A stretch of DNA of 64,000 nucleotides from positions 2,852,001 through 2,916,000 of the forward strand of contig OZ176056.1 of NCBI GenBank assembly GCA_964247055.1, in the 5' to 3' direction. Source of the DNA: Paragordius varius (Eukaryota > Nematomorpha). Below, one piece after another: positions 24,173 through 37,498 of the stretch (positions are counted from its first letter, which is position 1; every line of letters starts with the position of its first letter). Below the pieces are notes generated by a model. The model ran no database searches, was not told the origin of the DNA, and saw only the letters and a program-made list of their open reading frames with translations. A program made the position numbers and the translations under genes.

Positions 24173-24514
24173 TCTTTATGGCATTTCAATTGATTGGACA
24201 ATAGTTTAAGCATGTCATATCTGCTCTGCTCGTCTAAAGCCGGTATTTTTACACCTTCAGAATTCAGTTTGGTGGCTTCTTTCACCCATTCTTTGATTTG
24301 AGGTATTATGTTTTGGTTAAGTTTGGCCTGTACATCAGTAAAATTAGTGGTCTCTGGTTGAATCGCATAAAATTTATATTTGGGATCAGTGTATGGCAAT
24401 TCTAATATGATGGAATCGTGTTTCGTTGCATTGTATAATGTTGTATTCCTTTCTGTCGACAACATTTTGACCTGGGTTTTCGTTTTATCCAATGATGTAA
24501 AAAGTTCATTTGTT
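24173..24514 (-). CDS. Serpin B, exon 2
   Basis: 342 nt between acceptor (ATATTAG on the minus strand) and donor GTAATT, open throughout. It continues NPFNE-I-TNELFTSLDKTKTQVKML and holds SIILELPYTDPKYKFYAIQP, the conserved LPY region, then EGVKIPALDEQSRYDMLKLL. It ends KCHKE at the same phase as serpin A exon 2, so the two genes are duplicates with conserved intron positions. Confidence 0.85.
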
Positions 24515-24590
24515 CTAATATAAAAATCATATAATTAAACGCAAAAAGAAAGAGTAAAAAGTATAATATTTATATGTAATATATATTTAC

Positions 24591-25212
24591 ATCTCATTAA
24601 AGGGATTGAGCCAGGTAGCATTGAAATATATGGCAGAGATTAGGAGGGCTTTCGCATCTCCACTCAAGTTTTCCACAACTTTTTCGATTTTACCGTGAGT
24701 TAGATTTGAAACTTTCCAATTAATTTGGCTTACAGTATTAGGGGTACTGAACGAAACCTTTTCTACCGAACCATTTAAACTTTTAACATCCATCTCATAA
24801 TTAGAGCTTAATTCTTCTTGACTATCAACATACAGAAGATTAGCTAATTCCATTGTTGCGGATTTACTGCTTGCGGTTGTCGGTGAGCCCATAGACCTTA
24901 AAAAAGTTTGAACATCCTCACTAAATTTGGTTTGTTGGCTAAAATTGGATTCGGACATGAACTTCCTTTGGTTAGCAAAGCTAGATTTGCATATAACGTG
25001 ATTGGAGACTTTAAAACATTAGTTTGAGTAGAGTCATCAAAGTATTTTAAACCATCTTCCAAATTTTTCAACTCTGAATTTTCTGTTTCAGGAGTCAAAT
25101 GCGACGGATTTGATGATAAGGATGATGGTAAAGCATTATAATGATAAATTAAGCAAGTAAGAAATAAAAGAGATTGGATAAAGGAAAGGGCTTGCATAGA
25201 GTATTTAATCAT
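24591..25212 (-). CDS. Serpin B, exon 1 (one frame change)
   Basis: The start ATG (25212 downwards) opens a signal-peptide-like segment (FIQSLLFLTCLIYHYNALP). A Ser/Asn-rich linker follows, then NVLKSPITLYANLALLTKGSS, the serpin helix A-B region. The frame changes near 24955, after which SQQTKFSEDVQTFLRSMGS, LANLLYVDSQEELSSNYE and ALLISAIYFNATWLNPFNE follow up to the donor (GTAAAT, minus strand, at 24590). The frame change lies close to the homologous position of one in serpin A. It could be a real lesion or a sequencing error. The exon end matches serpin A's. Confidence 0.75.
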
Positions 25213-26157
25213 TTTGAGATAGGTAAGTTGGTGGATGAAAAATAAATTTGTGTTAATTGTTAGATTTTTTAGGGGGTTTATATAGTTTTAAATTAGCAAA
25301 GTCATATGTAAGTATTTACGTTGTTTAAAATTACAAGAATTTTGCTTATGTAAAACGTTCGTTTAATATTACTAATAAGATAGTCTTGTTATTTATTTAC
25401 ATAAGCGAGTGATTTACTGATAAAATTTCAACTAACGTATAAATTTGTATTATTTTTAAATGTAAATGATTTAGCAATTCTGGGTATTTTTATTACGAAC
25501 AACAAAAACATGGATATTCTACGAATAATCATACTAAATTTGCGTCAATCAGTAATAATAATAAAATAATTTATTACATAATGTATTAATGAGTCATTTA
25601 AAACAACATAAGGACCATTTTATGCATTTATTCGTAAATTGGAAATTTGCGCCGATTTGAGAAGTATAATAATAATTTATACTGTTTGTTGATTAATTTG
25701 CAATTCTAATATATTATGAAGGAATTGGACAAATAACCAAAATATGCTATCAAATTAAAATGATATATGAACCATCCCTTATTTTAAACTCTATGCAAAA
25801 TGTGTTGGTTAAAAACACTCTGTTAGTACTACTTGACTCTGGATTTTAGAGTTGTATGCTTTATGTTATTAAAAAATTCAATAGGAAGCATATTTAAGTA
25901 TACGATTTTGATGCCTTTGAATTTATTAATTCGAAAAAACGGTTTCCTGCAAACTTATTTTATATAAAAAAAGTCAATGCTTTCAGGGGTGCCCATACAA
26001 ATCACTTCGTGGGGTGCACTCATTATATATTGTAAAAACATATTTTTATGATTTCATACATAATACAATATTATCATTGTTTTTTATTAGTGCCAATATT
26101 TTAGAATGTCAGTAAACTTGTTAAAGTTATAAGATTTTAAAAATAGCATGTTATGTA
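25213..26157. other. AT-rich stretch upstream of serpin B
   Basis: No gene is identified. Presumed promoter region of serpin B; AT-rich with no distinct motif. Confidence 0.35.
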
Positions 26158-28315
26158 CAGGGGCGTACCGATGGGGGGGCAAGGGGATGCATCATGCCCC
26201 GGGCGCCGTTATTTAGGGGCGCCTAAATGATTTTTTTAAATTAAATTTAAATTATGCAAAAATAATAACAACTTTCAAGTAAAATTCTTCAGCAACATAG
26301 GTAATCTGTAAAATAATATCAAAATTATATAAATGAGATCAAGATCAAGCAAAAAACAACTTTCATTATTCCCTTCAACATTTGCAAACTTATTTTTTCG
26401 CTTTAAAAACGTTTCTTTCTCACGCCCATATTGTTAATTCTTTTATTGCCTTTAATTAAATTATTTTAACTTGTCGCTCTGTTGTACACTTGCTGGCTTA
26501 AGTAAACTTACTCAATTTCGTTTAGCTTACAAGTCAACTGCGACTTTTTTATCACCCCACCCCTTATCTCTTTATAATTTATGATTGCATTTCCATTTTA
26601 TACAAATACCCAATTTCATTTATTTAAATCCCCAAGATCAATCCATCTCTAAGGTAGGTTTTATTACTAACATAGCCTTGTTTTTTTTATAATTACATTT
26701 ACTTTCATCATATATTATCTATGTCTAAACTCAGCGGTTACGCAAATAGGAAACGAAAAATCAAGGAAGAGAATAAAACAAATAAAATGCGAATGCGTAT
26801 GAATTCTTATTTAACGAAAATATCTGACCCTAACATTGAAAAAGTGTATGCGACACAAACATAACGGTAATAACTTAAATACACCTGAAACCCTAGTTAT
26901 TGATCCAATAAATAGATATAAAACTACAAATATATCATTGTAATTCCAAGCGCTATACCTACAGAGTTTAATGATGTCGCCTTTTTGTAATAATAATGTC
27001 CCTCCCGTAATATTTAATCAGCTTCACACAATAATGATTCTTCGTGGATCTCAAGTATATCAAAATAAATGCCATCTCTTTGAAATCATCGTTCAATGCC
27101 TCAATCTTGGTTTTTTCGACGTGTAAAAAAAGGATTTGAAGTTGAGAAGTCTTGGCTTTTATATTTACCAAAGAACAGATCTGAGTATTGTTATAAATGC
27201 CTACTTTTTGATCGATCTTATTATATGAAATATTGGCCTGCATAAAATATCTAATCAACCAAAATCTCCCTGAGGCCGTGTTGCAAGTTTAATGTATCTA
27301 GATGACTCAGCACCAAATCCTGGAAATCTCTATCTTTACTAAAATTGCTCATTTTGACACAAATAATGGGAGAACACATGAGAAATATTGAATTTTTTAA
27401 CGCTTTATCCTATGTTTTATTCAAAAAACGAGTTTATACATCTTTTAGCTTCAGGAGTTAAAGCAAAATTGATTAATGACATAAGCAAAGTAAATATTTT
27501 GAACTAATATTTGATTCAACGCCAGATATAGGGCACCGAGAACAAACTCAAGTTGCCAGATAGGTGTTAATTGATTATGAGAAAAAGAAAGTTGTCATAA
27601 AGGAATCCTTTATGGGTTTTTTTCCAGTTATTCAACAAAGTTGCATTGTCGATTGAAAATGTAATTTTAGAAAATTTAAATATGGATAATATTCAGTTAT
27701 CAAATTGTAGATCTCCAATGCTATGATAATGCAGCTGTGATGTCGGGTCACATTTCAGGCGTTTAACAAAGAATTAGGAAATAAAGCAATATTTGTCAAT
27801 TGTTACAATCATTCCTTAAATTTAGTAGGAGTCACGGTACCAAAAAGATGTTATTGTTGTAACGTGTTTGGGACTAATTAAAAATATCCATCTTTTTTAT
27901 TCAACTATTAGATGAGACCTATTAAAAAATAAACTAAAAAACTATTAAGCGTGAGTCTGAAAGCCCGATGGATTGCTAGAATTCAAGCACTTAATGCCAT
28001 TGAGGGAAGAGATGATTTGATAGAGCTCTTAAAGAATTAAGTAAAAATATTTCAAATACTAGTATAACAAGAAGTGAGGCATCCATTTTACTTCAATGTG
28101 TTTTAAATTTTAATTTTTATCATTTTTCTGGCATCAAATATTTGTAATCGATAGGGTTCAACATAGATTGCAAGATCTTAAAATTAATTTTGATAAAGCA
28201 TTTAAGGGCGATATTTTTTTACTAAATTGTTTTATTGATTTTCAAAAAGAGAAGGGGGGAGGGGGCGCCATAAGTGTTTTATGCCCCGGGCGCCGCAAAT
28301 GCTCGTACGCCACTG
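26158..28315 (+). mobile_element. hAT element B (ZMYM/TTF-type), uninterrupted but decayed
   Basis: The ends CAGGGGCGTACC and CGTACGCCACTG are inverted. GTTATGTA (26150-26157) and GTTATGTC (28316-28323) form the target duplication. The transposase reads on the plus strand in broken pieces: MSKLSGYANRKRKIKEENK at 26720, a TTF/ZMYM-like stretch at about 26970-27230, then SPMLWL-frame and YDNAAVMSGH / VNCYNHSLNLVGV-like sequence near 27720-27840, which is the catalytic region of this hAT group. Many stops and frame changes make it inactive. Its value is as the empty-site reference for the two insertions in hAT A. Confidence 0.8.
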
Positions 28316-30840
28316 GTTATGTCAATTATGGAAGAAAGCAAGTTTAATCATACTTTTTGGAGCGAAAATTTTTAAACTATTTTGGCACCATGAAAAGTTA
28401 TAAGCTAGTCTTAAGCCATAATTAAGACAGAAAAAATGGTTATATTTTTATAGACTAATTTTAAAGCTCATAATCTACAGAACGATCCTTACATTCGAGT
28501 TATTTTATATTTTAGAATCATTATTTTGAAGTGCAATTTTTTATGCGTTTAACACTTAATTACCTTTTAACTTTTTTGTCAAGTTTACTTTTGGTGTGGT
28601 TTATAGCGAACAATATCGTAAATAAATTACAGCTTTGAAAGTTATTTTAAAAATGTATTTTTCAATTGTTCTCATGTATTAGATAAAAAAGCTATTTTTA
28701 CAGTTTTGTGACTTATAGAGCCTAAAATTGGGACAGCTTTAAAACACCATTGAAACGAACAGCTGATATTAAAATCAATAACAAGTTTTTGCTGGTAAAA
28801 TGTAGCCTGAAAGCCTCTTAAAGTTAATTATTTTTATTTTGTAATTTATACATTTGTTTATCCGGTTGCATTAGCGATTTAAATAAAATAAAAAGTGGCA
28901 AAAAAAAGATAAGTTTTTTACATTTAAAAAAAATATATGTTCCTACTAAAGAAAGCATATTAATTCATCTTACCTTAAAAACTTTTTACTATAAAATTTC
29001 AAACTTCGGGATATGGATACCTTAAAAGTTAATGGAGTGTTAGCTCATTCTAATTCTACATATTAATACAAAACATATGATATAATTATGCCTAGGATCG
29101 TCAACGACAATCCAAGGACATAGCATGATTTAGTGTTTTTATACCGCATCTGTTTTTGGCGATTTATATTTTCTAATATTTGTAGCGTAGTAATCCTCTT
29201 GTATCAGACCAATGCTATATGCAAATCAAAAATTTTTTAATTCGCAAAATTATTTCAGAAATACTAATTGCTTATTTTTTTCAATATCGATTTGTAAAAA
29301 TATACCCGACTTATTAACATATTTCATAGGTTTGACACATAAAAATTGATTTATAATAGTATCTAAGAGCATTGCAATTATTGTCGATTATAATTAATTA
29401 AAGACGTTTTAATTTAAATTGTTTTTTTGGTTATTTTTGGTTTCATTGGGTAATTAATGCTTTTACTGCATTTTAACTAAGTATAAATTAGCAAACCACC
29501 GCATAACTTATTTTATACCAAAAATTTCATTGGATTTAAACTATTGCCATTATGGTATAAGGGGTATACTAAACAAAGTTTATACAGTAAAAACTGAAAT
29601 TATACGGTACGTAAAAATATAGACAAATATTTTGCTCTAAAAAACTAACCATATTTTTTTCACATGATTTATTTAAATTAACTCATTGTTTGAAATGGCA
29701 GAGTCTGAAATAGAGATATATATATTACTAACTCAGTCAATTCTATATTTTACAATTGTCACTAAATAGCTTTTATAAGAAAAATTAAAGTTTTAAAAAG
29801 TAGAGTTGTCTTTTAGATAATAATACTTGTCTTTATATTTTACCTCCGTATAATTTCAATTTTTACTGTATTTTACACTAAATTAAAAACTATACAATTC
29901 GCATATGATACGTAATGATGATTGGAACGGTATGGAAACGTATTAATAATATATATATATATAATTCGATGATGTCTATTACCTCAAAATTTTAAACCAA
30001 AAGGTTTGTTTAAAAAAATAATTATATAACATTTGAAGACGAAGTATATTTTAATCCAAATCGAATATAAAATATGTATTTATAATATCTTAGAATGTTT
30101 TTATACCGTTTCCATCCGTCAAAATAGTATTAAGAACGCATCGACTTATCTCTAAAATTTAAATTTTTGAAAAAATTCAATTGAAAATTTAAGTTGATAT
30201 TAATAGCACATATTGAATTTATCGCGCAGTCTTGGCATTTCTTTTATATTAATCTTTTTATGCTATCCAGTTTATTATATATTTTAGGGATATTTTGTAG
30301 AATAAAATAAACCATTAAGCTTTCACCAAAAATCTTTATTTAGCAAAATGAGCTCCAATTTTGTCATTTCTTTATATAATGCATTTACCAAAAAAGTTAA
30401 CGTTCTTAAATCACTGGCAAGAACTGAAACAAAATTAACCATGATAATCCTAATACATTTTCTTATCAGAATATATATATTTCATCAGGATATTTTTTTG
30501 TCGACACTGTGTATATTTATCTACATAATGAAAACGTATTAAATGTTAACCTGGGTAATATAACTACCCCCAAAAATAGAGATAAGTGTCATAAAAATAG
30601 AATCAGATATTATTAACCAAATTTTATACTGATTTAATACACACTTTTTGAGGTAATTTTTTCTACCACAGCCCGATTTATGTTAAACAATTTAAGAGTA
30701 GATCCAATGTTTTATACAAAAATTCTATGATTAGGTCATGATTCATAGAAAAATTAATTTAGATTTTTTGAAAGTTGAAAATTTAACAGTTATGTATTTT
30801 TTTAATTTATTTAGTTTATTTATCTGGACATCCCCTTGAG
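28316..30840. other. AT-rich region with dispersed repeat copy
   Basis: A diverged copy of the 2500-2910 repeat lies at about 28560-28960 (TTTTGTGACT..., then GTTGCATTAGCGATTTAA). The rest is AT-rich with a short (TA) run near 29948. The open frame at 30348-30542 has no support. No gene is seen. Confidence 0.45.
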
Positions 30841-32930
30841 GGAAAATTAAAAACCAAATAGATGATTTGATAGGACAACAAAAATGGAAAAGGTTCTTCA
30901 TAAATGCTAAAACCAAGAAAAGTTGCGACTGCTCAAGCGATCATATTAATAACAACAATTAAAACGCGCATGCTAAAACCCCGAAAGAATAAAAAAGAAT
31001 ACTAATACAATGTGGAACGAATCCCTTTAGAATATAGGATAGAAGTAAACAATAGAAATTAATTACTAGGTAAGATAGAAATTATTCAGATAACCAATGG
31101 AATAGTATAAAAACAATAATTCACGAAACAGTACAAAAATATTAACCAAAGAAAAAACATTATATAAAAAAGGGTTATTAGATGACTGCATATTAATAAT
31201 TGAAGAAAGAAGAAGAGTCAAGAAAAGTGACTCCAGAGACAGAAAAGGAAGGACCTGGATGAATACTGGAACGAACAATGCATGACTATTGAGGAAGCAA
31301 ACAGAAAAGGCTTAAGTAATCCTCTGTTCCAAACCATCAGAAATATAACAAATCAATACCAACTTCCAAACATTAAAATTAAGGATGACGACGGAAATAG
31401 AAACTAAAGATGGGAAATTACACTAAACAGCTATATACTGCACGCCCAGGTACAACGATAGACAATATATATGGGGATGATGAGTTATGTATACTTGAAA
31501 CAGAGGTAGTAAAGGCTTTAAACGATACCAATAAAAGCCTGGGGAATAGACAATATTTTCTTGGAATTAAAAAGAGATATACAGATTTGAGTTTTACATA
31601 GATTGTGTCAGGATGTATGGGAGTCAGGTTGGCCAAAAGACTGGCAAACTTTACTGTTTATCCCAGTCTTTAAAAGAGAGATAAATCAAATTGCGAGAAC
31701 TATAAAAACATAGCTCTCATTAGTCATGCAATTAAAATTTAATTTTATTAAGGATCATCCAGAACAGACTACACCAAGTGATAGCCAGGGAGATTCCAGA
31801 TGTTAGGTTTTATGAAGGGAGTAGCACAAGAGATCACATCTCTAACATGAGACGCATAATTGAAACTTTTAAAAATTTCAAGTAAAGTTACTAATATGTT
31901 GTATTGATTATACCCAAGCTTTTGACTCGATTAACCATGTCCATTTATGGCGAATTTGGAATGGGAGTTATAGCAAAGCTTAAAACCTTGCTCAAAAATT
32001 TGTATGAAAACCAAAAAGCCCTAATACAAACCCCGGTAAGCAGAACCAACGAAATTTTAATACAGAAAGGTGTTAGACAAGGATGTTGCCTATCATCATA
32101 CTTGTTTAATATTTGTAGAGAAATGATCATGAGAAAAATAGATGCAGCTACTAAAAGCCTGAGGATAGGAGGGCGAATGATTAACAATCTAAGCCCAGAT
32201 GACACGACGCTGATCGCAGATAATGTAGAATGTTTAGAGATTACGATAAGATTAGTAAGAGAAGAAAGCAAAAGATATGGATTAAACCTCATTCTTAAGA
32301 AAACCAAAGTTATGAGTTTATTAGAAAATAAACCGAATATAACCATGAAGACACCCGAGAGATGCAGTAAATCAAATTCTATTAGGCTCTTTAATAGATA
32401 TAAACGGCTCCTCCACGCCAGATATTAAACGCCGCATAGCATTAGGGAAGTCAGCTGCAAACAATTTGACTAAACTATGGAAAAATATAGATTTCAATAT
32501 GAAAACCAAAAAGAGAGTAATGAAATGCATGGTTATTCCGGTAGCATCTTATGCTGTTGAAGGTCAGAATGATAAATAAAGGATTGCAGCATTTGAAATG
32601 TGAGGAAAGTATTAAATATTACATGGTCAGAAAAGGCTAATTATATAACAGTAAGAGAAAAATTAAATATTAGGAGTCACTTAATGGAAGCTATAATAAA
32701 AAGAAGGTTAACGTACATTGGTCACATTTTAAAAAGTACATCTCTTGAGAAGGATTTTGGAAAAGTTGAAGGGTAAAGAAAAAAATAAAGACCAATGTTA
32801 AGATGATACTGTCAAGAAGGAGTCTGGTAGATGTATAAAAGTTGAAAGATATTGCATGGGAAGGAGACAAGTGGAAATAATTTGTCATTTTAATTTCCAA
32901 GGTTGAACTCGATTTAGGAATTAACTACCC
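30840..32930 (+). mobile_element. Decayed non-LTR retrotransposon (LINE) with reverse transcriptase
   Basis: Plus-strand reading gives, in order: a linker region (RWGNYTKQLY-like near 31410), a pre-fingers ETEVVKALNDTNKSLG (31497-31547), then the palm in the open frame 31904-32428. That frame has LKTLLKNLYENQKALIQT, the GVRQGCCLSSYLFNI box, and SPDDTTLIAD, the catalytic Y/F-A-D-D box changed to S-P-D-D. RRIALGKSAANNLTKLWK and RRLTYIGHILK near 32430 and 32705 are the typical thumb and C-terminal parts. Stops and frame changes are frequent and the endonuclease is not recognisable, so it is a dead 5'-truncated copy. The clade is uncertain. Confidence 0.75.
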
Positions 32931-33033
32931 AGCTAGTTTATCTATAATACTATTTAAATTATTAGCCTACTAGTTTCGACTTTAATAGAGAAACATATTC
33001 CAAAATGGATATCTAAGTTTTTAAACCTTAAAC

Positions 33034-35038
33034 CAGGGGTTTCCAACACAAATAGCTTTAGGGGACATTGGATCAAAAAATCCAGCGGGCTGCATTCGCA
33101 AAATATATATGTGTGTGGATAGATTTGAATACATCAGTTAGCTAACCTTAGACTAGATAAATTTATATATCAGTTTTGAATACATTTTTGATGACCTTTT
33201 ATCTTTGAAATAAACTATTGTATCAATTTTGTTTTTAACCTGCACACGTTATTTTACTTTGGTTTAACATGTGAATAATATCACAAAAAGTATATAAACA
33301 TCGCTATATAGTTTAGTTTTTGTATTTTATCTCAATAAATATTCTTGTTTTACGGTTTCTCGAGTCACCACATTTGGCGCGGTCGTTTTATATCATTACA
33401 TTCGCGCATGGAGATTCTAAAGCATATGATCCCGCAACTAGCTTTGATGACTATATCGATTATATAAATAGAATGTTAACTGTGAAATTAAATTAAGGAG
33501 ATGACGAAACAAAAAAACTTGATATTGGCCTACATCAGTCTATCCCATATTGCAAAGTTGAAGAAGTTCTTTCCCGTATTGTTAGAAGTGGGGTGGGATG
33601 CTTTGGTAGCAGCTGGAAAAAAAATATTTGCTCCGACATACAATGTGTTTGCAGCCAGGTTCCAGTTTATGCAAATCCGGAGGAAAGCCACGGAATCAGT
33701 GATGGATTATTTGATTCGGATAAAGGAATGTGCTGCCCGGTGCAACTTTGGGCAAGATACAATGCTAAGAATCAAGATTGGTTTGTTGGAGGATTTGAAC
33801 TCAAAAGATTGGAAATAGATCTGTTCACGAAATTTCCAGATATGTACGATGGGAAACCTATTACGTTGGAGATGGTGGTAGAAATGGCAATGGCGCAGAA
33901 AAGGCGGATTGTTTGATTGAATAGGGTTTTGACAATAAACAGGTGATGGTAATAAAAAATAAGTGTGAAAAATGTGGGTACGTCCATGCGATCAACTGGT
34001 GTCCCGCAAAGTGATAGTTAAGAAGATAATAATATTCGCATATGTGGTATTTTTAGAGTTATTGTTAACCCAAGTCAGGTTCCTGTCGATCATTTGATTC
34101 CAACGTTAGATCATTTAGTGTTTAAAATCGGGCAGGAAATAGTTTTAACGACCTTAGAAATAAAAGAAGCTTACTGGCAATAGCCCATCCACCTCTTGAG
34201 TTAGAAAAACACCCTCATAACAATTAGAGGACGACATAATACCCAATCAAGTTGTTACACCGGACGAAGAAGTGTACATAAAGAATGAAATCGATTCGGG
34301 GTGGAGCAAAGGTTCAATTTTGGAGAGAACAGGGGTAGTCTCGTACACGGTTAAAGATGGAAATCGAACCCTTCGCAATCCTGCTGATCAATTACGGCCG
34401 ACCGGTGTCGAGAACGGCGGAGAGGGGGATAATAATTTAACGATAAACCAAACAGATGAATGTATTACAACCAATGATCGGGAGGTGGGGGAGGAACAAA
34501 ACAAAGAAAAAGAAAACGAGAAAGACACCCAAGTTGAAATGAAAACGGATCGGCTCGGATTCGGATAATGAGATATGATAGATTTGAACATCAGTTAGCT
34601 AACCTAAGACTAGATAAATTTATATATTAGTTTTGAATTCATTTTTGATGACCGTTTATATTTAAATTAAACTATTTTATCAATTTTGAATTTAACCTGC
34701 ACACGTTATTTTTCCTTGGTTTAACATGCAAATATTATATCCAAAAAAAGTATATAAACATCGCTTATATAGTTTAGTTTTTGTATTTTATCTCAATAAA
34801 TATTCTTGTTTTACGGTTTCTCGAGTCACCACAATGTTTTAACAAATATTATAACAGATTAAAACATATGACATGTGGTACTAACAATTTTTGCTAGTTC
34901 AACGCCGAAATTCGGGAAGATTTATTCAAAATATTTGTTAGAGAAAATTAATTTACTAAAATCTAGTATTTAAAATTCGCTAGCCGCAGAAATTTTTTGG
35001 AAAGCCGCATCGGCTCGCAAGCGTGTTAAACACCCCTC
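33034..35038. mobile_element. hAT-type MITE split by a Ty3/Gypsy relic
   Basis: The left end CAGGGGTTTCCAACACA (33034) and the right end GTGTTAAACACCCCTC (to 35038) are inverted. The LTR element at 33113-34833 lies between them, so the MITE predates it. The right portion (34834-35038) is repeated in the tandem copy at about 37499-37703. Confidence 0.6.
33113..34833 (+). mobile_element. Ty3/Gypsy relic, internally shortened (fossil)
   Basis: Two LTRs of about 258 bp (33113-33372 and 34576-34833) end in TTCTCGAGTCACCACA. The left one is followed by TTTGGCGCGG, the same sequence that follows the left LTR of the element at 45.8 kb. The interior keeps a Gag-like part (about 33501-33915) and the C-terminal end of the integrase region (about 34260-34570, NEIDSGWSKGSILERTGVVS), similar to the last part of the 45.8-kb element. 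Most of pol is missing, so it is dead. The LTRs differ only modestly by eye. The left edge is uncertain by a few bases. Confidence 0.75.
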
Positions 35039-36700
35039 ATTTAATCAGATCGTCTCAGTTTTAATAGATGGTCCGTGTTTATTATGGCAATTTCAACATA
35101 GCATTTATTATAAAGTATACGGAGAAAACTACTATCTCGAAATTATTATCGTTATGATAAAGATAGACTTTGTATTTTAAAAACAAATGTAAATACAGAC
35201 TGCATGAATTGTGTTTCAAGGCGTATGACTTCAAGAGTTGAGCAAGTATAAATGGTAAATTATAAGAATTAAATATTATTGGTTTCTTTTAATTATTTTC
35301 GAATCACCGCAATTTAAGTACCGCCGGCGCACATTGCAAAAAGCCATCCGCCAAGTTAAATAATTTAGAAAAGTGTATATAACTTATATTAAGTAGACTG
35401 CTATCATATTATCTGATTATTACGTATTTAAAAATATATAAAAAATAAATTAAATTTTTTATACTTTTTAAATATGGAAATATGTAAATGCAACTAAACT
35501 ATCCCAATTTGAATCGAAGGACTGAAATGAATGTGTTGCATCCAAGTGTTAACTATACCAGGTTTATTTAAACAATATAATAAATACAATTGTTTTTTTA
35601 TTTTTTTTATATAATCAATATACACAAAACAAGCAATCAATAGGTTATCTAATTTTATGTGTGAGAGGTCTAGTGCCAGCCTTTTTTTCGTAAAACATCC
35701 TAATCAAATCATAAAAATTTGTTATTATATACATTGAAAATAACATTAACTCAAATGATAGCTAAAAATATTTGGTATGGTAATTGAACTCTAAACACGA
35801 ACTAATTAACAAGAAAAAAGTTAAGTATTCTTAGTATTTAGATTGTTATATACCAAGGTGTAATAAAAAATTTATCATAAAAGGCAAGATAAAAATAATA
35901 ACAATATAATTTTTAGAGATACAAAATTGAACTGCCCTCATCATTTATTAGATTTCCTATTATATTTGTCAGTTATACCTCCCTTTAACAATTATAACTT
36001 GGAATTTTCTTTTTTTATTTCAATTGATATGACCAGCATTATGAAATATATTTGGATATTATTATGCTTTACATTGCTATATGGTCAATCAGTTACAGGT
36101 AATTAAATTTTTATGATATATTTGATCGGGTAACTGATTCCTATGCTATTTTATCTAATAAGTTAATTTTTGAATGTATCATAATAATAAAAAAGTTGAA
36201 ATAATTTGACCATTTTATGGCTACATTCCTAAAAAAATATTCATAAGGAAATAATCCAAATAATTGTTGTAAATTAAAATAAGTTTAAATATGATCCCTT
36301 TTACGACTACCCCTGTCGCCTATTCATTATACTAAATTTGGTTGTTAGCGAAATTTTCGGGATGAGTTGGCCTAATTTCAAGCAAAAAAAATCAAGCCAA
36401 TTTTTATCCATTAATACAATTTAGAGAAATTCGACAACTTGTTTGGAATCGAATTACTGCAGCTTTTACAACATATTCTTTAATAGCGTTAAATTCTCAT
36501 TATATTGATAATATAATGATTTATCAATATATATTACAATTTCCTAGTTTTTTGCGTAAGATTATTTAGATAAATCTTACTTTGTTTAGTCGTTGTTGAT
36601 TTTGAGATTCAAATAAGTTGTTAAACACTATGGGTTAGTTATTAATTTATGATTGCCAACTTTGTGTTATTTTCCGATTCTCATTAACAATTGTCCAAAT
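34089..36700 (+). repeat. Tandem duplication, unit 1 (2612 bp)
   Basis: Unit 1 runs from ATCATTTGATTCC to TGTCCAAAT and is followed at once by unit 2. It contains the end of the Gypsy relic, its right LTR, the end of the MITE, about 1 kb of AT-rich upstream sequence, a signal-peptide exon (36029-36098) and about 600 bases of the intron. The two units differ at only a handful of positions by eye, plus one 52-base difference near 37160, so the duplication is recent. Confidence 0.9.
36029..36098 (+). CDS. Signal-peptide first exon, tandem copy 1
   Basis: The ATG is followed by a textbook signal peptide (MTSIMKYIWILLCFTLLYGQ, then SVT). The exon ends in phase 1 at a GTAATT donor, exactly the phase needed to join the Ig exon at 44156. 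A second ATG at codon 5 is also usable. It is the only credible first exon found for the Ig/FN3 gene, together with its duplicate at 38693. Confidence 0.7.
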
Positions 36701-37240
36701 ATCATTTGATTCCAACGTTAGATCATTTAGTGTTTAAAATCGGGCAGGAAATAGTTTTAACGACCTTAGAAATAAAAGAAGCTTACTGGCAATAGCCCAT
36801 CCACCTCTTGAGTTAGAAAAACACCCTCATAACAATTAGAGGACGACATAATACCCAATAAGTCTTTACACCGGACGAAGAAGTGTACATAAAGAATGAA
36901 ATCGATTCGGGGTGGAGCAAAGGTTCAATTTTGGAGAGAACAGGGGTAGTCTCGTACACGGTTAAAGATGGAAATCGAACCCTTCGCAATCCTGCTGATC
37001 AATTACGGCCGACCGGTGTCGAGAACGGCGGAGAGGGGGATAATAATTTAACGATAAACCAAACAGATGAATGTATTACAACCAATGATCGGGAGTTGGG
37101 GAGGAACAAAGCAAAGAAAAAGAAAACGAGAAAGACACCCAAGTTGAAATGAAAACGGAAAAGACAACTGAAAAAGAACCGGAGAAAGGATATCCTCTTA
37201 GGGAAAGAAAAGCATCGGCTCGGATTCGGATAATGAGATA

Positions 37241-37498
37241 TGATAGATTTGCACATCAGTTAGCTAACCTAAGACTAGATAAATTTATATATTAGTTTTG
37301 AATTCATTTTTGATGACCGTTTATATTTAAATTAAACTATTTTATCAATTTTGAATTTAACCTGCACACGTTATTTTTCCTTGGTTTAACATGCAAATAT
37401 TATATCCAAAAAAAGTATATAAACATCGCTTATATAGTTTAGTTTTTGTATTTTATCTCAATAAATATTCTTGTTTTACGGTTTCTCGAGTCACCACA
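37241..37498 (+). repeat. LTR copy carried by the tandem duplication
   Basis: Nearly identical to the LTR at 34576-34833, from TGATAGATTTG to GTCACCACA. It arose by segmental duplication, not by a new insertion, because the flanking sequence is duplicated with it. It lies about 1.2 kb upstream of the second signal-peptide exon. Confidence 0.8.
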
